From Luminiphilus syltensis NOR5-1B (GTDB lineage Bacteria; Pseudomonadota; Gammaproteobacteria; Pseudomonadales; Halieaceae), in NCBI RefSeq assembly GCF_000158175.1, contig NZ_DS999411.1:840596-904595 (forward strand): a stretch of 64,000 nucleotides of DNA, in the 5' to 3' direction. Shown here piece by piece: positions 1-8,880 of this stretch. The translations under genes were made by a program, and so were the position numbers. The notes under the pieces are model-generated. The model was given only the letters and a program-made list of their open reading frames with translations. It made no database searches and was not told the DNA's origin. Each line of letters begins with the position of its first letter. Within the stretch, counting starts at the first letter, position 1.

Positions 1-39
1 ACCGGCCGCAAATTCGGCAAGGGTTCCCGTGCTATTCAT
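1..39 (-). CDS. Probable MmgE/PrpD family protein, N-terminal fragment (cut by window edge)
   Basis: Only the first 13 codons are inside the window (MNSTGTLAEFAAG). The ATG ends at 39 and is preceded by a good ribosome-binding site (GAGGTGA). It lies 58 bases downstream of the NCS1 permease on the same strand, so the two probably share a transcript. The peptide resembles the start of the complete MmgE/PrpD protein at 3448-4821 (TSDLAKFAVD), and 'LAEF' a few residues in is a common beginning for this family. That resemblance is the whole basis of the call, so the product is tentative; that a gene starts here is more certain. Confidence 0.45.
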   Translation of the reverse strand, partial: MNSTGTLAEFAAG

Positions 40-97
40 AGTCACCTCTTATCGTGTGTTATGTCGGTGCTGAGTACACTTGTGAGTTATCTCGATC

Positions 98-1411
98 TCA
101 CAGAACGCTCGATTCCTGGGCTGCCTGTTTCGGCGTTGTGAACTGAGCCAGCAACCAATAGACAAACATCGCCACCAGCAAGCCTGTGAGCGAAGGCATC
201 ATGAAATCGGGGGATACCAGGGTTGACCCTGCACCGAGAAAATAAGCCAGCACCGCGACCCAGCCGGGTGCTGCGGCAGTCGGATCAGAGAAGCGCGACA
301 CATCCATGCGTTGGCATAAATAGAACTTCGCCAGCACGGGCCCGACCAGTGGTGGCACGATATTGGCCAGCAAGCTAATAAACGATTCGAAGTAGGCGTA
401 TACCCCGAAGGCCAGCAGCGTTCCAAAGAGACCCAGCACCAGCGTCATAACCCGTGGCGATCGCTGCGAAACCACTGCGGACTGTATTACCGGGAAGTAC
501 AGATTGGCGTTTCCAGAGGTCCAGAGCGCCAGGGTCATGGCGATAATACCCATTGCACCAAACAATGCGCCTTGCTGCTTGAGAAACACGGTGAAGTCAT
601 AACTTTGCATGACGATGGTGCTTACCGCTCCGAGAATCTGCATAAACCATTGCGCAAGCATGAGAGCGACAAAGGGGAAGGCCAATGCCACCCAGGTGCG
701 CTTGGCGAAACGCGTGTATTCGGACATCACCACGGCACCCACGATCCAGGAGCCAACGACCAGACTGAGCCCTTCGAGGTTGGTAATCGAGCCATCCGAC
801 GCGGCATCTGCGGCAGCGGAAAATTCACCCCAGCCACCGGCATCAGCGATCTGGCCGAAAAGGCTGTAAACACCCGTGACCAACAGCGCGACGGCCGCTG
901 GCACGCTAATCTTTTCGATCCCCTTAATACCAAAATAAGTGCTGAAGGTGATCAGCAGGCCCGCAGCGGATGCCGCCAGTAGATACAGTGTCCCCGCGTT
1001 CTCATTCGTCCAGGTATAACCGATCGCACCGGCAACAACGGCGTGCCATCCGGAAGCCATCAAAACAATCATAACCACCGGCAGCCAGGCGCCAAGCCGA
1101 CCATAGGTCAACTGGAACATCAGGCCACTATTTAGCGCCGTTTTATAGCCGACATAACCCACGCCACAACCGATAGCGAGGCTGGTTAAATTGCCGAAAA
1201 AGGTAATCCAAAGAAACGAGGCGGTATCGGTTTTCGTGATCAGGTTGCCACCAACAATCATTCCCGTGGCGAGAAAGCCCCAACAAAAGGCCGTAATCAG
1301 CAGCGGTAACGCGTTTTGCTTGTGCTCTGGCGAAACCGGTGACAGCGGATCATCAGGGTCTGAAACCGCCGCCTGGGCCTGATTGAGTACCTGTACCTGA
1401 TCTTCACTCAT
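98..1411 (-). CDS. NCS1-family cytosine/purine-type permease
   Basis: A 437-residue inner-membrane protein with about twelve hydrophobic segments after a soluble N-terminus of about 35 residues. The overall pattern and the early glycine-rich segment (GMIVGGNLI) match the nucleobase:cation symporter-1 family (CodB-like), which imports cytosine, purines, allantoin, hydantoins or thiamine-like compounds with a cation. The substrate cannot be read from the sequence. The start is supported by AGAGGA eight bases upstream of the ATG. A probable MmgE/PrpD gene follows 58 bases downstream, suggesting uptake and catabolism of a small nitrogenous or organic-acid substrate. CodB is about 419 residues, so the length is normal. 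Confidence 0.85.
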   Translation of the reverse strand: MSEDQVQVLNQAQAAVSDPDDPLSPVSPEHKQNALPLLITAFCWGFLATGMIVGGNLITKTDTASFLWITFFGNLTSLAIGCGVGYVGYKTALNSGLMFQLTYGRLGAWLPVVMIVLMASGWHAVVAGAIGYTWTNENAGTLYLLAASAAGLLITFSTYFGIKGIEKISVPAAVALLVTGVYSLFGQIADAGGWGEFSAAADAASDGSITNLEGLSLVVGSWIVGAVVMSEYTRFAKRTWVALAFPFVALMLAQWFMQILGAVSTIVMQSYDFTVFLKQQGALFGAMGIIAMTLALWTSGNANLYFPVIQSAVVSQRSPRVMTLVLGLFGTLLAFGVYAYFESFISLLANIVPPLVGPVLAKFYLCQRMDVSRFSDPTAAAPGWVAVLAYFLGAGSTLVSPDFMMPSLTGLLVAMFVYWLLAQFTTPKQAAQESSVL

Positions 1412-1785
1412 CGTGATTACATCCTCTCAGAATTCGCGCCATAAGCTTGATGATTCGCCAAGCGACCTTTTGATCGCAGAACCTGTCAATCGTAAAACGT
1501 TTCCCAAAGTAAAACCTGCGCGCCGGATAAGAATTCGGCTTCACGGCACCGCGGGCATCCACGATCCCGAAGCGTCAACGGTCTCAACCTTGAGCCTGCA
1601 CCACACCATGCTTCATAGCCTTTTTCAAGACAGGCGTAACAAAAGCGTTAGCCCAGGCCACTGGCAACATACTGGCTCAGTGCATAAAAAAACCAATCAC
1701 CATCCTGGTATCAGAAATCATGCATCGAGTCCGAAAGGGCATCGAGAGCCCGACATAGGCTCATGACACTAGCCACAATAAATCC
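1412..1785. other. Intergenic region upstream of the NCS1 permease gene
   Basis: About 370 bases without a convincing gene. It separates the minus-strand SDR gene (3' end at 1786) from the permease start and probably carries the permease promoter. A perfect TTGACA hexamer occurs on the minus strand near 1485-1490, but I see no good -10 box at the right distance. A short palindrome (AAACGTTT) lies next to it near 1496-1503. A 117-codon plus-strand reading frame here has no recognisable domain and no good start, and I treat it as chance. Confidence 0.5.
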
Positions 1786-2541
1786 CTATTGCGCGGAAAA
1801 CCCACCATCGATGACGTATTCGGCACCGGTCACGTAACCCGCCTCGTCCGACGCCAAAAAGACGGCCAGAGCTGCGATTTCTTCGGGCATGCCGAACCGG
1901 CCAACCGGCGTTAATGCTGTCCATTGGCGCTTGGCCTCGGGATCGGAGAAAAGACCTGCGACCATAGGCGTTTCCGTCACACCGGGAACAATGGTATTCG
2001 CCCTGATGTTGTCGCCGCCACATTGGGTGGCGACGTTCTTCATCAGGCTGATAACCCCGGCTTTTGCAGCGCCATAAGCCGTATTACCCAAACCCAGGAT
2101 CCCACCCGTGGAAGACGTACTGATAATCGAGCCGCCACCGCTTTCCCTCATCGCCCGCACCGCATATTTAGTGCAGAGAAAAGTACCGGTGAGATCGATG
2201 GCGATCACCTCGTCCCAGATGGCTTCATCCAAATCAGCGAGGGCGCCATCCTCTGCCGGCCAGAATACCGCCGCGTTGTTGTAGAGCACATCCAGCTTGC
2301 CATGCTTTGCAACCGTCGAATCAATAAGCGCCCGAACATCGGCAGCGACGGTGATATCGGTCCTGAAAAAGCTGATCTCTGCGTCACTGCTGGCAAGTTG
2401 CCCGACAACGCGGTCTCCTTTTTCCTGGTCTCGCGCCGCGATGACCACTTTGGCACCTTCCTCGAGGAACCGACGGGTTGACGCCAAGCCAATACCTTCC
2501 GTACCTCCGGTAATAATCGCTACTTTATTTTTAAGTCGCAT
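1786..2541 (-). CDS. Short-chain dehydrogenase/reductase (classical SDR)
   Basis: A cytoplasmic 251-residue NAD(P)-dependent oxidoreductase with all classical SDR landmarks: the nucleotide-binding TGGTEGIG motif near residue 12, NNAA near 90, a catalytic Ser around 140 followed by YxxxK (YGAAK), and a C-terminal YVTGAEYVIDGGF substrate-loop ending. Length is typical of 3-oxoacyl-ACP-reductase-like SDRs. The start is supported by GAGGTGA just upstream. Neighbours are a nitroreductase and an MmgE/PrpD protein on the same strand, so a catabolic role is likely. The substrate cannot be inferred from sequence, and FabG-like activity in fatty-acid synthesis is less likely given the setting. Confidence 0.9.
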   Translation of the reverse strand: MRLKNKVAIITGGTEGIGLASTRRFLEEGAKVVIAARDQEKGDRVVGQLASSDAEISFFRTDITVAADVRALIDSTVAKHGKLDVLYNNAAVFWPAEDGALADLDEAIWDEVIAIDLTGTFLCTKYAVRAMRESGGGSIISTSSTGGILGLGNTAYGAAKAGVISLMKNVATQCGGDNIRANTIVPGVTETPMVAGLFSDPEAKRQWTALTPVGRFGMPEEIAALAVFLASDEAGYVTGAEYVIDGGFSAQ

Positions 2542-2699
2542 CGCTCACCTCGGTTAACTACGGATCAGTGAAAAGTCATCAGCGCAAATGACTAACTTCT
2601 GCTAGCGTCAGCTCCCGCATCAGCTGATTGGTGGAAACTCCTGAAGGAGCTTTGATACCGAGGATAGTCGCGCCAGACTATCAACCGTCAAAATCCTGA

Positions 2700-3368
2700 T
2701 TACTTGAGGAAGGTGCAGAAATCGTCGATTTCAGCGCGACCCATATTGATGTCGTACGCTGAAGACTCCTCATCCGAGTAACCAATCGACATACCAAATA
2801 ACAATTTCAGGTTGTCACCCACGCCGGTCTTCTCGCGAATCAACTGTGAGTGGAAACCCAGCGCGGTTTGCGGGCAGGAGCCAACGCCAAGACTTTCCAG
2901 CGCCAGCATGAAGGTTTGGGCAAACATACCTACATCGATCGCCTCGCGCAGCGAGTACTTGGGGTCGATAAAAAACAAGGCAACATTCGGTGCATCAAAA
3001 AACCGAAAATTTCTCATATAAATCTCGTTACGGCCTTCATCGTCGAGCCGGTCGATACCGAAACACTCTTGAAGTTTCTGCAGATGGTCGGCCTGGCGAG
3101 CCTCGTAAACACCGGAATAATCGCCTTCAAACGGAAAATCCAGGGTGAAGTCTGCTCGCGCACCCGCCTCACTGACGGCCTGGCGTAAGTCTTCACAGGC
3201 GTCCCCCTCGCAAAGCACCACATGCCATGGCTGGATGTTGTAATTGGAGGGTGCCTTACCCGCCAGGGCCAGCGCCTCCCTCAACACCTCCAGCGGTACC
3301 GCCTGCTTTTTAAACGCACGCACGCAATGGCGCGACTGCACAACATCTTCGAAATACTGTTTACCCAT
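2700..3368 (-). CDS. Nitroreductase-family flavoprotein
   Basis: A 222-residue cytoplasmic FMN-dependent oxidoreductase of the nitroreductase superfamily. Visible family marks are the N-terminal RHCVRAFKKQ segment (the 'RRSxRxF' region that contacts the FMN phosphate), the APSNYNIQPWHVVL segment near residues 39-52, and the C-terminal 'GMSIGY' core strand. The family uses NAD(P)H to reduce nitroaromatics, quinones or enoate-like compounds; the natural substrate here is unknown. It lies between an SDR gene (158 bases downstream) and an MmgE/PrpD gene (79 bases upstream), all on the minus strand, and may be co-transcribed. No strong ribosome-binding site is seen before the ATG. Confidence 0.88.
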   Translation of the reverse strand: MGKQYFEDVVQSRHCVRAFKKQAVPLEVLREALALAGKAPSNYNIQPWHVVLCEGDACEDLRQAVSEAGARADFTLDFPFEGDYSGVYEARQADHLQKLQECFGIDRLDDEGRNEIYMRNFRFFDAPNVALFFIDPKYSLREAIDVGMFAQTFMLALESLGVGSCPQTALGFHSQLIREKTGVGDNLKLLFGMSIGYSDEESSAYDINMGRAEIDDFCTFLK

Positions 3369-3447
3369 AGTTCAACAACACCTGATTAACCAGAAAATTT
3401 AATGCCAAACCTATGGCATTGCCTGACACCTCACCGAAGTTCGACCT

Positions 3448-4821
3448 TTATCCGCTGGTCAACTTGATCAGCTCGGCCACATCGCTCTCCAACTCCAGTT
3501 CCAATACTCTCTTCTCTGCCTCGGAAATAACAGCCTCACTCAACCGCGTTGAGGCGAGCAATCTGAACTTTCCGATAATCTCGTTTCTTCCGTACTCGGG
3601 TTTGTCGTCGGGAAAGATGATCACCCGCTCATGGCAGTCACCGTTATTCATCGTGATCGCAACACGTTGCTTAAGCCGCTGCTCGTCGGAAAATAAAACA
3701 TCGGCCTCGGGATCCGACTGGACCTCGGTAACACTGAGCAGTCGCCTTAACTCAGGATTATTGATGGTGTCTTCCGAGTAAAGGTCTGGAGTTAGCGGCA
3801 GACGCATAATCGTCGAGCAGACGGTGTAGGGAATAGAAAACATGGCGTCTACTTCGCGCCTTGGGTCGGTATCACCGATCGACGCGGACCAGAAGGTTTG
3901 AATCTCTACCGAGGCAACATCCTCGGGCGTTATCGAGTGCCCATCAACCAGCTCCACCGTCGCCCAGTAGGCGGGATGATTAAAGCCAATCGATGGATGA
4001 ATCTTGTACTCGGTATCGGGTGTCATCCAGTGCGACCCGAGTCCTTCCACCATCCGGTCGAAATCGCAGCGATCGCTGCCCGCCATCACCCAGAAACCCT
4101 GTTCACCGTCCAGGATACCTTTACCCCCGGCAAACCCTTTTTTGGCAGAAAGCGCGGCCATAACACCCGCCATACACATCCAACCCCAACCCATTTTGAC
4201 TTCCCGCATGGGCCGGGTCTCGGAAACCATGCCAAAATATTTATGTACCGAAGGTACGGTGCTGTAGGTGCCGGCAATACCCATTGCGACTTCCATTTCT
4301 TCAGCGCTTAGGCCCAGAATTTTTCCGGCGGTCACCGCCGCACCGATCGGCGTGTACTGTTCTCCCCAGACCTCAGCAGATCGCTCTGCCGACGGCTGCA
4401 TCGCGATACCAATACGGCCACCCACCTCATAGCCCACGGCCATTGCCGTAATAAAATCCTTGCCCGTAATATTTTTGGGTTCGCCAACGGCGCAGGCGGC
4501 CGCAAAACAGATGTAGCCCGGGTGGTAGATGTAATAAAGCATATCTTCGTAATCGAGGGCGAATCCCAGACTGCCGTTCGCGTAGGCTGCAAAAGGTACC
4601 GACACCTTCGTACCGTCACCGATGATTGAGGAAGACTCGGGCGCAACACCCAGTTCCTTGGCAAGCTCTACGTGCAGGCCACCGTTACGCGTCTCAAGAC
4701 CACCAAGACAGGTACCGAGAATATTGAGCGTGCCGCACTTAATGGTTTCGACAACATCATCCGGCAGGCTTTCGTAAGTTATGTCCACCGCAAATTTCGC
4801 CAAATCGCTTGTCACACCCAT
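3448..4821 (-). CDS. MmgE/PrpD family protein (2-methylcitrate dehydratase-like)
   Basis: A 457-residue cytoplasmic protein with the MmgE/PrpD fold. It has an all-helical N-terminal part (LAKFAVDITYESLPDDVV), the family sequence AAYANGSLGFALDYED near residue 80, VGYEVGGRIG near 130, and a C-terminal alpha/beta part. The family contains 2-methylcitrate dehydratase, cis-aconitate decarboxylase and many uncharacterised dehydratase or isomerase-like members. Nothing nearby (no prpB or prpC) points to the methylcitrate cycle. Together with the nitroreductase, the SDR and the NCS1 permease plus a second probable MmgE/PrpD gene at the left edge, it suggests breakdown of an unidentified small molecule. 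Length is normal. Confidence 0.85.
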   Translation of the reverse strand: MGVTSDLAKFAVDITYESLPDDVVETIKCGTLNILGTCLGGLETRNGGLHVELAKELGVAPESSSIIGDGTKVSVPFAAYANGSLGFALDYEDMLYYIYHPGYICFAAACAVGEPKNITGKDFITAMAVGYEVGGRIGIAMQPSAERSAEVWGEQYTPIGAAVTAGKILGLSAEEMEVAMGIAGTYSTVPSVHKYFGMVSETRPMREVKMGWGWMCMAGVMAALSAKKGFAGGKGILDGEQGFWVMAGSDRCDFDRMVEGLGSHWMTPDTEYKIHPSIGFNHPAYWATVELVDGHSITPEDVASVEIQTFWSASIGDTDPRREVDAMFSIPYTVCSTIMRLPLTPDLYSEDTINNPELRRLLSVTEVQSDPEADVLFSDEQRLKQRVAITMNNGDCHERVIIFPDDKPEYGRNEIIGKFRLLASTRLSEAVISEAEKRVLELELESDVAELIKLTSG

Positions 4822-5041
4822 GGTCTGGACCGCCTTTCAAAAAATAAGAGTGTTGTTATGCCTGTCTGCGGCCCTGGACGCAAATCCAGATAGCATCTTG
4901 ACGGTGTTTTGGTCGTTATAGCGGCCTGACACGAAAACTATTTTCAAAGTAGTAGACGAGCAGCGGCCACGGCGGATTACCGCGAAAGGTCGGGCCTACA
5001 AACACTAGGGATTCGGATAGTCTTATCGATCGCAGCGACGA

Positions 5042-5617
5042 TCACCGATTTTTCGGCATACCCAGCATCGCCGCGTCGCGAATCTTGACGACCGTGATCG
5101 CGACATCGGATACATCCTCGATCAACTCACCAAACCTCACCACGCAGGTCTCGTAGTTGAGCACCGCAGGAAGAACCGGCACCCGTGCCGATTGCGCAAT
5201 TCTGGCAAAACCCAACTTGAAGTCAGAGACGGCTCCGCGCGTACCCTCAGGGGTAATACCCAAAATCAGCTGCGAACGACGGGCAAACTCGGTACTCATG
5301 TGTTGTACGAGCCCATTGGCGGCGCTTCTATCGACAGGCATGCCACCCAGGGCTGAAAGGACACGACCCAGCGGAAACCAGAACAATGACCGTTTCATCA
5401 TGAACGCGGATTGCAATCCCAGACCCCAGAGCACCGCAATGGTGACGATAAAATCCATGTTGGAGGTATGGGGTACGAGCGCGACGACCATTTTCGAGCG
5501 GTTGGGAACCTCGCCCTCTATCCGCCAACCCAACAACCGGAAAACCCCGCGTCCGATAAACCGGGTCAGCGGATTACGGGTTCGAGGCAGCGCCTCACCC
5601 AGCGTCTGCCATTTCAC
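5042..5617 (-). CDS. PlsC-like 1-acyl-glycerol-3-phosphate acyltransferase domain protein
   Basis: A compact 191-residue acyltransferase. The HxxxxD catalytic motif is present as HTSNMD near residue 51, and the second substrate-binding motif as PEGTRG near 123. The segment LPAVLNYET matches the later conserved block. There is one hydrophobic stretch near 62-75 that could rest on the membrane. Short stand-alone proteins of this type are usually annotated as lysophospholipid or glycerol-phosphate acyltransferases, but specificity is not predictable; a dedicated PlsC-like fusion also exists at 22499-24505. It stands alone on the minus strand, downstream of the amidohydrolase gene by 87 bases. 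Confidence 0.8.
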   Translation of the reverse strand: MKWQTLGEALPRTRNPLTRFIGRGVFRLLGWRIEGEVPNRSKMVVALVPHTSNMDFIVTIAVLWGLGLQSAFMMKRSLFWFPLGRVLSALGGMPVDRSAANGLVQHMSTEFARRSQLILGITPEGTRGAVSDFKLGFARIAQSARVPVLPAVLNYETCVVRFGELIEDVSDVAITVVKIRDAAMLGMPKNR

Positions 5618-5704
5618 GATGTGTCATACCTCTATGAAGTCACGGGCATTAAAGCACGAAACGGGGTCGCCGATGCCGCATGGGCAGATAGGCGCTACGC
5701 AAGG

Positions 5705-7147
5705 TTAATTGGCTTCTCGCAGGGCGCGTAACTTCAGCTCCCAGGCAGCGTGGTCATCGGGACCCGCGGGGCCAATGCTGTCCTCCGCGGAGTCGAGCAA
5801 CTCGCTGGGATCGTAAACCGTTCCGGATTTGATCACCCAGCGGATATCCCGCGCACGTTTGATGTCCGCGAGCGGGTCTCCTTTCGCCACAAAAAGATCG
5901 GCGAGCTTGCCCACCTCGATCGACCCCACCCGGTCGTCTATGCCCAGCGCACGTGCACCGTTAATCGTGGCGGCTTTTAGAATGGCGGCATTCGGGATGC
6001 CGGCATAAGACATGGCCAGCAGCTCGCGATGGTAGGCAAACCCGGGTAGCAGACTGGTATAAACCGGCTCATCAGTACCAATAATAAGCAGGTCCTCGCC
6101 GCCAGCATCGTAGAGCGCTTTTACCTCCCGAACGCGCTGTGCGTATTCTTCAGCGTCGGATTCGGGTGGCGGTTCGCCACGCTTTTCAAGTAGCTCGCGC
6201 GCATAAGGCGTGAAATACCTCGCCTCATCCGCCCAGATCATTTCCGGGTACTTTCTGCGCTCCAGAATACCGCCATACATTTGTAGATTGGCATCGTAAT
6301 AAACCTGATGAGTGAGCATCATCTCAATCATTTGCGGCATTTCCGCACTGCGCTCGCCACCACTACCCAACGTCAACTGGTGTTCAACACGATCAAGCCC
6401 CATCAGGATTGCATCGCGCAACTCGACGTCGTACTCCACCTCATAATTGGCGAGGTGGGCCGCCGTGGTCATGCGGTGTCGTTTCGCCTGATCAATCAAC
6501 ACCGCCATCTCTCCCGGAGACGCCTGTTTGATCTTGATACTGATGACGCCCTGCTCGGCCCAATAATCGACCTCGCTACGGATTTCAGCGTCGGTGATGT
6601 CGTTGGGCCAGCCGATGCATTCGTCCTCATGGACACCCACATTGTATTCACACCGAAAAGAGCCAAAATACGGTCCGGAGGCGAACAGGCGCGGCCCGAT
6701 GGCCTCCCCCGCATCAATACGATCACGCTGCGCAATAACGCGCTCTGGATAGTATTCACCGGCCGACCATGTCGCGGTCACGCCGTTGGCCAACAACACC
6801 GTAGCGTTGTTCGCGACCTCTTCTACGCGTCCTTTATCGACGAGGTCGAGGTTGTAGTGGGCATGCAAATCGATCATGCCCGGAATCAGCGTGTCATCGT
6901 CTTCCAGTTCAAGGACCATGGCATTACTGACCGAGCCACCGACGCTATTCACCGATACAAATCTGCCGTCCCGAATCGAGATTCCCGGGTTCGCGCGGCG
7001 TGCGCCTAATTGGCTGTCAAATAGCCAGCCACCGCGGATAACGAGATCGGCGCGATTACTCGCCTCCCATTGGGCCCACGCAGGTAGCGATACACCCGCC
7101 AGTGTGGCGAGCAAAATACACATGACTCTGGTGACTATTTTATTCAC
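5705..7147 (-). CDS. Secreted amidohydrolase-superfamily metal-dependent hydrolase
   Basis: A 480-residue protein with a clear Sec signal peptide (LLATLAGVSLPAWAQ, cleavage near residue 25), so probably periplasmic. The amidohydrolase core shows the metal-binding HxH after strand 1 (GMIDLHAHYN), a later His in TTAAHLANYEV, DRVEHQLTL, and GTDEP as the strand-8 Asp. The C-terminal segment (LGIDDRVGSIEVGKLADLFV) is the usual beta-sandwich closing sequence of imidazolonepropionase- or prolidase-like members. Family members hydrolyse cyclic amides, dipeptides or esters; the substrate is unknown. It is divergent from the arylsulfatase gene across a gap of about 170 bases. Confidence 0.85.
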   Translation of the reverse strand: MNKIVTRVMCILLATLAGVSLPAWAQWEASNRADLVIRGGWLFDSQLGARRANPGISIRDGRFVSVNSVGGSVSNAMVLELEDDDTLIPGMIDLHAHYNLDLVDKGRVEEVANNATVLLANGVTATWSAGEYYPERVIAQRDRIDAGEAIGPRLFASGPYFGSFRCEYNVGVHEDECIGWPNDITDAEIRSEVDYWAEQGVISIKIKQASPGEMAVLIDQAKRHRMTTAAHLANYEVEYDVELRDAILMGLDRVEHQLTLGSGGERSAEMPQMIEMMLTHQVYYDANLQMYGGILERRKYPEMIWADEARYFTPYARELLEKRGEPPPESDAEEYAQRVREVKALYDAGGEDLLIIGTDEPVYTSLLPGFAYHRELLAMSYAGIPNAAILKAATINGARALGIDDRVGSIEVGKLADLFVAKGDPLADIKRARDIRWVIKSGTVYDPSELLDSAEDSIGPAGPDDHAAWELKLRALREAN

Positions 7148-7316
7148 TGACTGATCCTATCTGCTGAAAACACCACGCCCAGACGCAGAGACATCCCGGC
7201 GAAGGCAGCTATGAGTTTGCCACAGCGTGAAGGTTTCGTCGGCAGGTCGTCGCCTTGATTTCATGGGTACACAGCGTAACCTTATCATCAATATCCCTTG
7301 TGCAGAGACGACTGGA

Positions 7317-8738
7317 ATGATGTGGACGCCGCAAGCGCTTCGAGGCCTGGCACTGGGCTGTTTTACTATTTTCCCAGCAGCCGTCGCCGTCCCATCGGCG
7401 GCCGCGAGCCAACATCCGAACATCGTACTGGTGCTCATGGACAACTTTGGCTGGGGTGAGGTTGGCGCCTATGGCGGTGGTGCGCTGCGGGGTGCACCGA
7501 CACCCCATATCTACAGCCTTGCAGAAGAAGGGCTCAGGCTCACCAATTTCAACGTCGAGCCGGAATGCACCCCCTCGCGCTCATCATTAATGACGGGGCG
7601 TTATGCCGCACGAACCCGCCTGCGCACCGATGGGACCTATCGCAGTGTCTGGTACGGCATCACCAAATGGGAAGTCACAATCGCGGAAATGCTCACCGAA
7701 ACCGAGTATGCAACGGGCTGGTTTGGCAAGTGGCATCTGGGTGATACCGAGGGTCGCTACCCTACCGGCCAGGGGTTCGACGAATGGTATGGCATTCCTC
7801 GTTCGTCGGATCGTGCCTTCTGGCCAGATAGCACGCAGTATGACGGTGAAGGCTTTCCAGGGGCACGCTTCAACTATGTCATGGAGTCGACCCGGGGCGA
7901 GAAACCCAAAGAGCTCGCAGTTTATGATCGGGCCAAGCGCCGCCTGATTGATCGCGAGATAACCGACAAAACCATCGATTTTATCCAACGCAAGGCCGCC
8001 GCCAAGAAACCTTTTTTTACCCTGGTTTCCTACACCCAAACCCACGAACCGGTGGAGCCACATCCGGATTATCGCGGCCGTACGGGGCATGGCGACTTTG
8101 CAGATGTCCTGGCGCAAACCGATGATTATGTCGGCGACCTGCTCGACACCATTGATGCGCTCGATATCGCGGAAGATACGCTGTTTATATTTACGGCTGA
8201 CAACGGTCGCGAGGGGATACCCGGCTCCTGGGGGTTCACCGGGCCCTGGCGGGGCGGCATGTTTTCCCCCTGGGAAGGCTCACTGCGGGTTCCCTTTCTG
8301 ATTCGCTGGCCTGGAAAGATACCGTCTGGAACCGTATCCAATGATATCGTGCATCTGGTCGACTTGATGCCAACCTTCGCCGCCGCCACCCACAGCGAAC
8401 TCCCTGATGATCGAATCCTGGATGGTTTAGACCAGCTGCCCTTTTTTCTTGGCGAGACCGAAAACTCTCCGAGGGAATCGGTGATGGTCTACGTGGGCAA
8501 CGAACTCTTTGGCGCCAAATGGCGTAACTGGAAAATTCTTTTCAAGGACATGGACACTGATAGCTACGCGATTCGTGATCTCGCGTACCCATCCATTTAC
8601 AATCTGATCGTCGACCCCAAGGAGGAAGTCCCCGAGGGCAATTACCTACCGGATACCTGGGTTGATGCACCGCTGTATCAAGTGGTGGAAGACTTTGAGG
8701 CCTCACTGGAGGCCGATACCGGCGCTCCCGACGACTGA
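7317..8738 (+). CDS. Arylsulfatase (type I, formylglycine-dependent), secreted
   Basis: A sulfatase-family hydrolase of about 473 residues. The maturation motif CTPSR (Cys at 7566-7568) is where Cys becomes formylglycine, and the downstream SSLMTGRYAARTR completes the signature. The metal-binding DNFGWG motif follows the signal peptide, and TADNGREG and GKWHLGD are further active-site blocks. The reading frame is open from a GTG at 7227, but the ATG pair at 7317/7320 starts a normal signal sequence (ALRGLALGCFTIFPAA...), so I chose it; no clear ribosome-binding site settles the point. It would cleave sulfate esters, for instance from algal polysaccharides or aryl sulfates. No anaerobic or FGE-type maturase gene is in the window. 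Confidence 0.87.
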   Translation: MMWTPQALRGLALGCFTIFPAAVAVPSAAASQHPNIVLVLMDNFGWGEVGAYGGGALRGAPTPHIYSLAEEGLRLTNFNVEPECTPSRSSLMTGRYAARTRLRTDGTYRSVWYGITKWEVTIAEMLTETEYATGWFGKWHLGDTEGRYPTGQGFDEWYGIPRSSDRAFWPDSTQYDGEGFPGARFNYVMESTRGEKPKELAVYDRAKRRLIDREITDKTIDFIQRKAAAKKPFFTLVSYTQTHEPVEPHPDYRGRTGHGDFADVLAQTDDYVGDLLDTIDALDIAEDTLFIFTADNGREGIPGSWGFTGPWRGGMFSPWEGSLRVPFLIRWPGKIPSGTVSNDIVHLVDLMPTFAAATHSELPDDRILDGLDQLPFFLGETENSPRESVMVYVGNELFGAKWRNWKILFKDMDTDSYAIRDLAYPSIYNLIVDPKEEVPEGNYLPDTWVDAPLYQVVEDFEASLEADTGAPDD

Positions 8739-8880
8739 CTCACCGCGCTCTACGCTGTCTTGCAAACGGCATACCAGCACCTCGGACTCCCCATCACCCC
8801 ATTCACATGCTGCGCTGTGCCAAGGCGCCGCTAAAAGACACCACACCGTGGTGAGGCGGAGCATAATAGGTCTCAGCTCG

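Noticed and set aside
1413-1766. 117-codon plus-strand frame upstream of the NCS1 permease
   Set aside because: No recognisable domain, odd composition, and it occupies the permease promoter region; probably chance.
2634-2653. Small hairpin between the nitroreductase and SDR genes as a terminator
   Set aside because: Short stem with a G-T pair and no T-run; not enough support.
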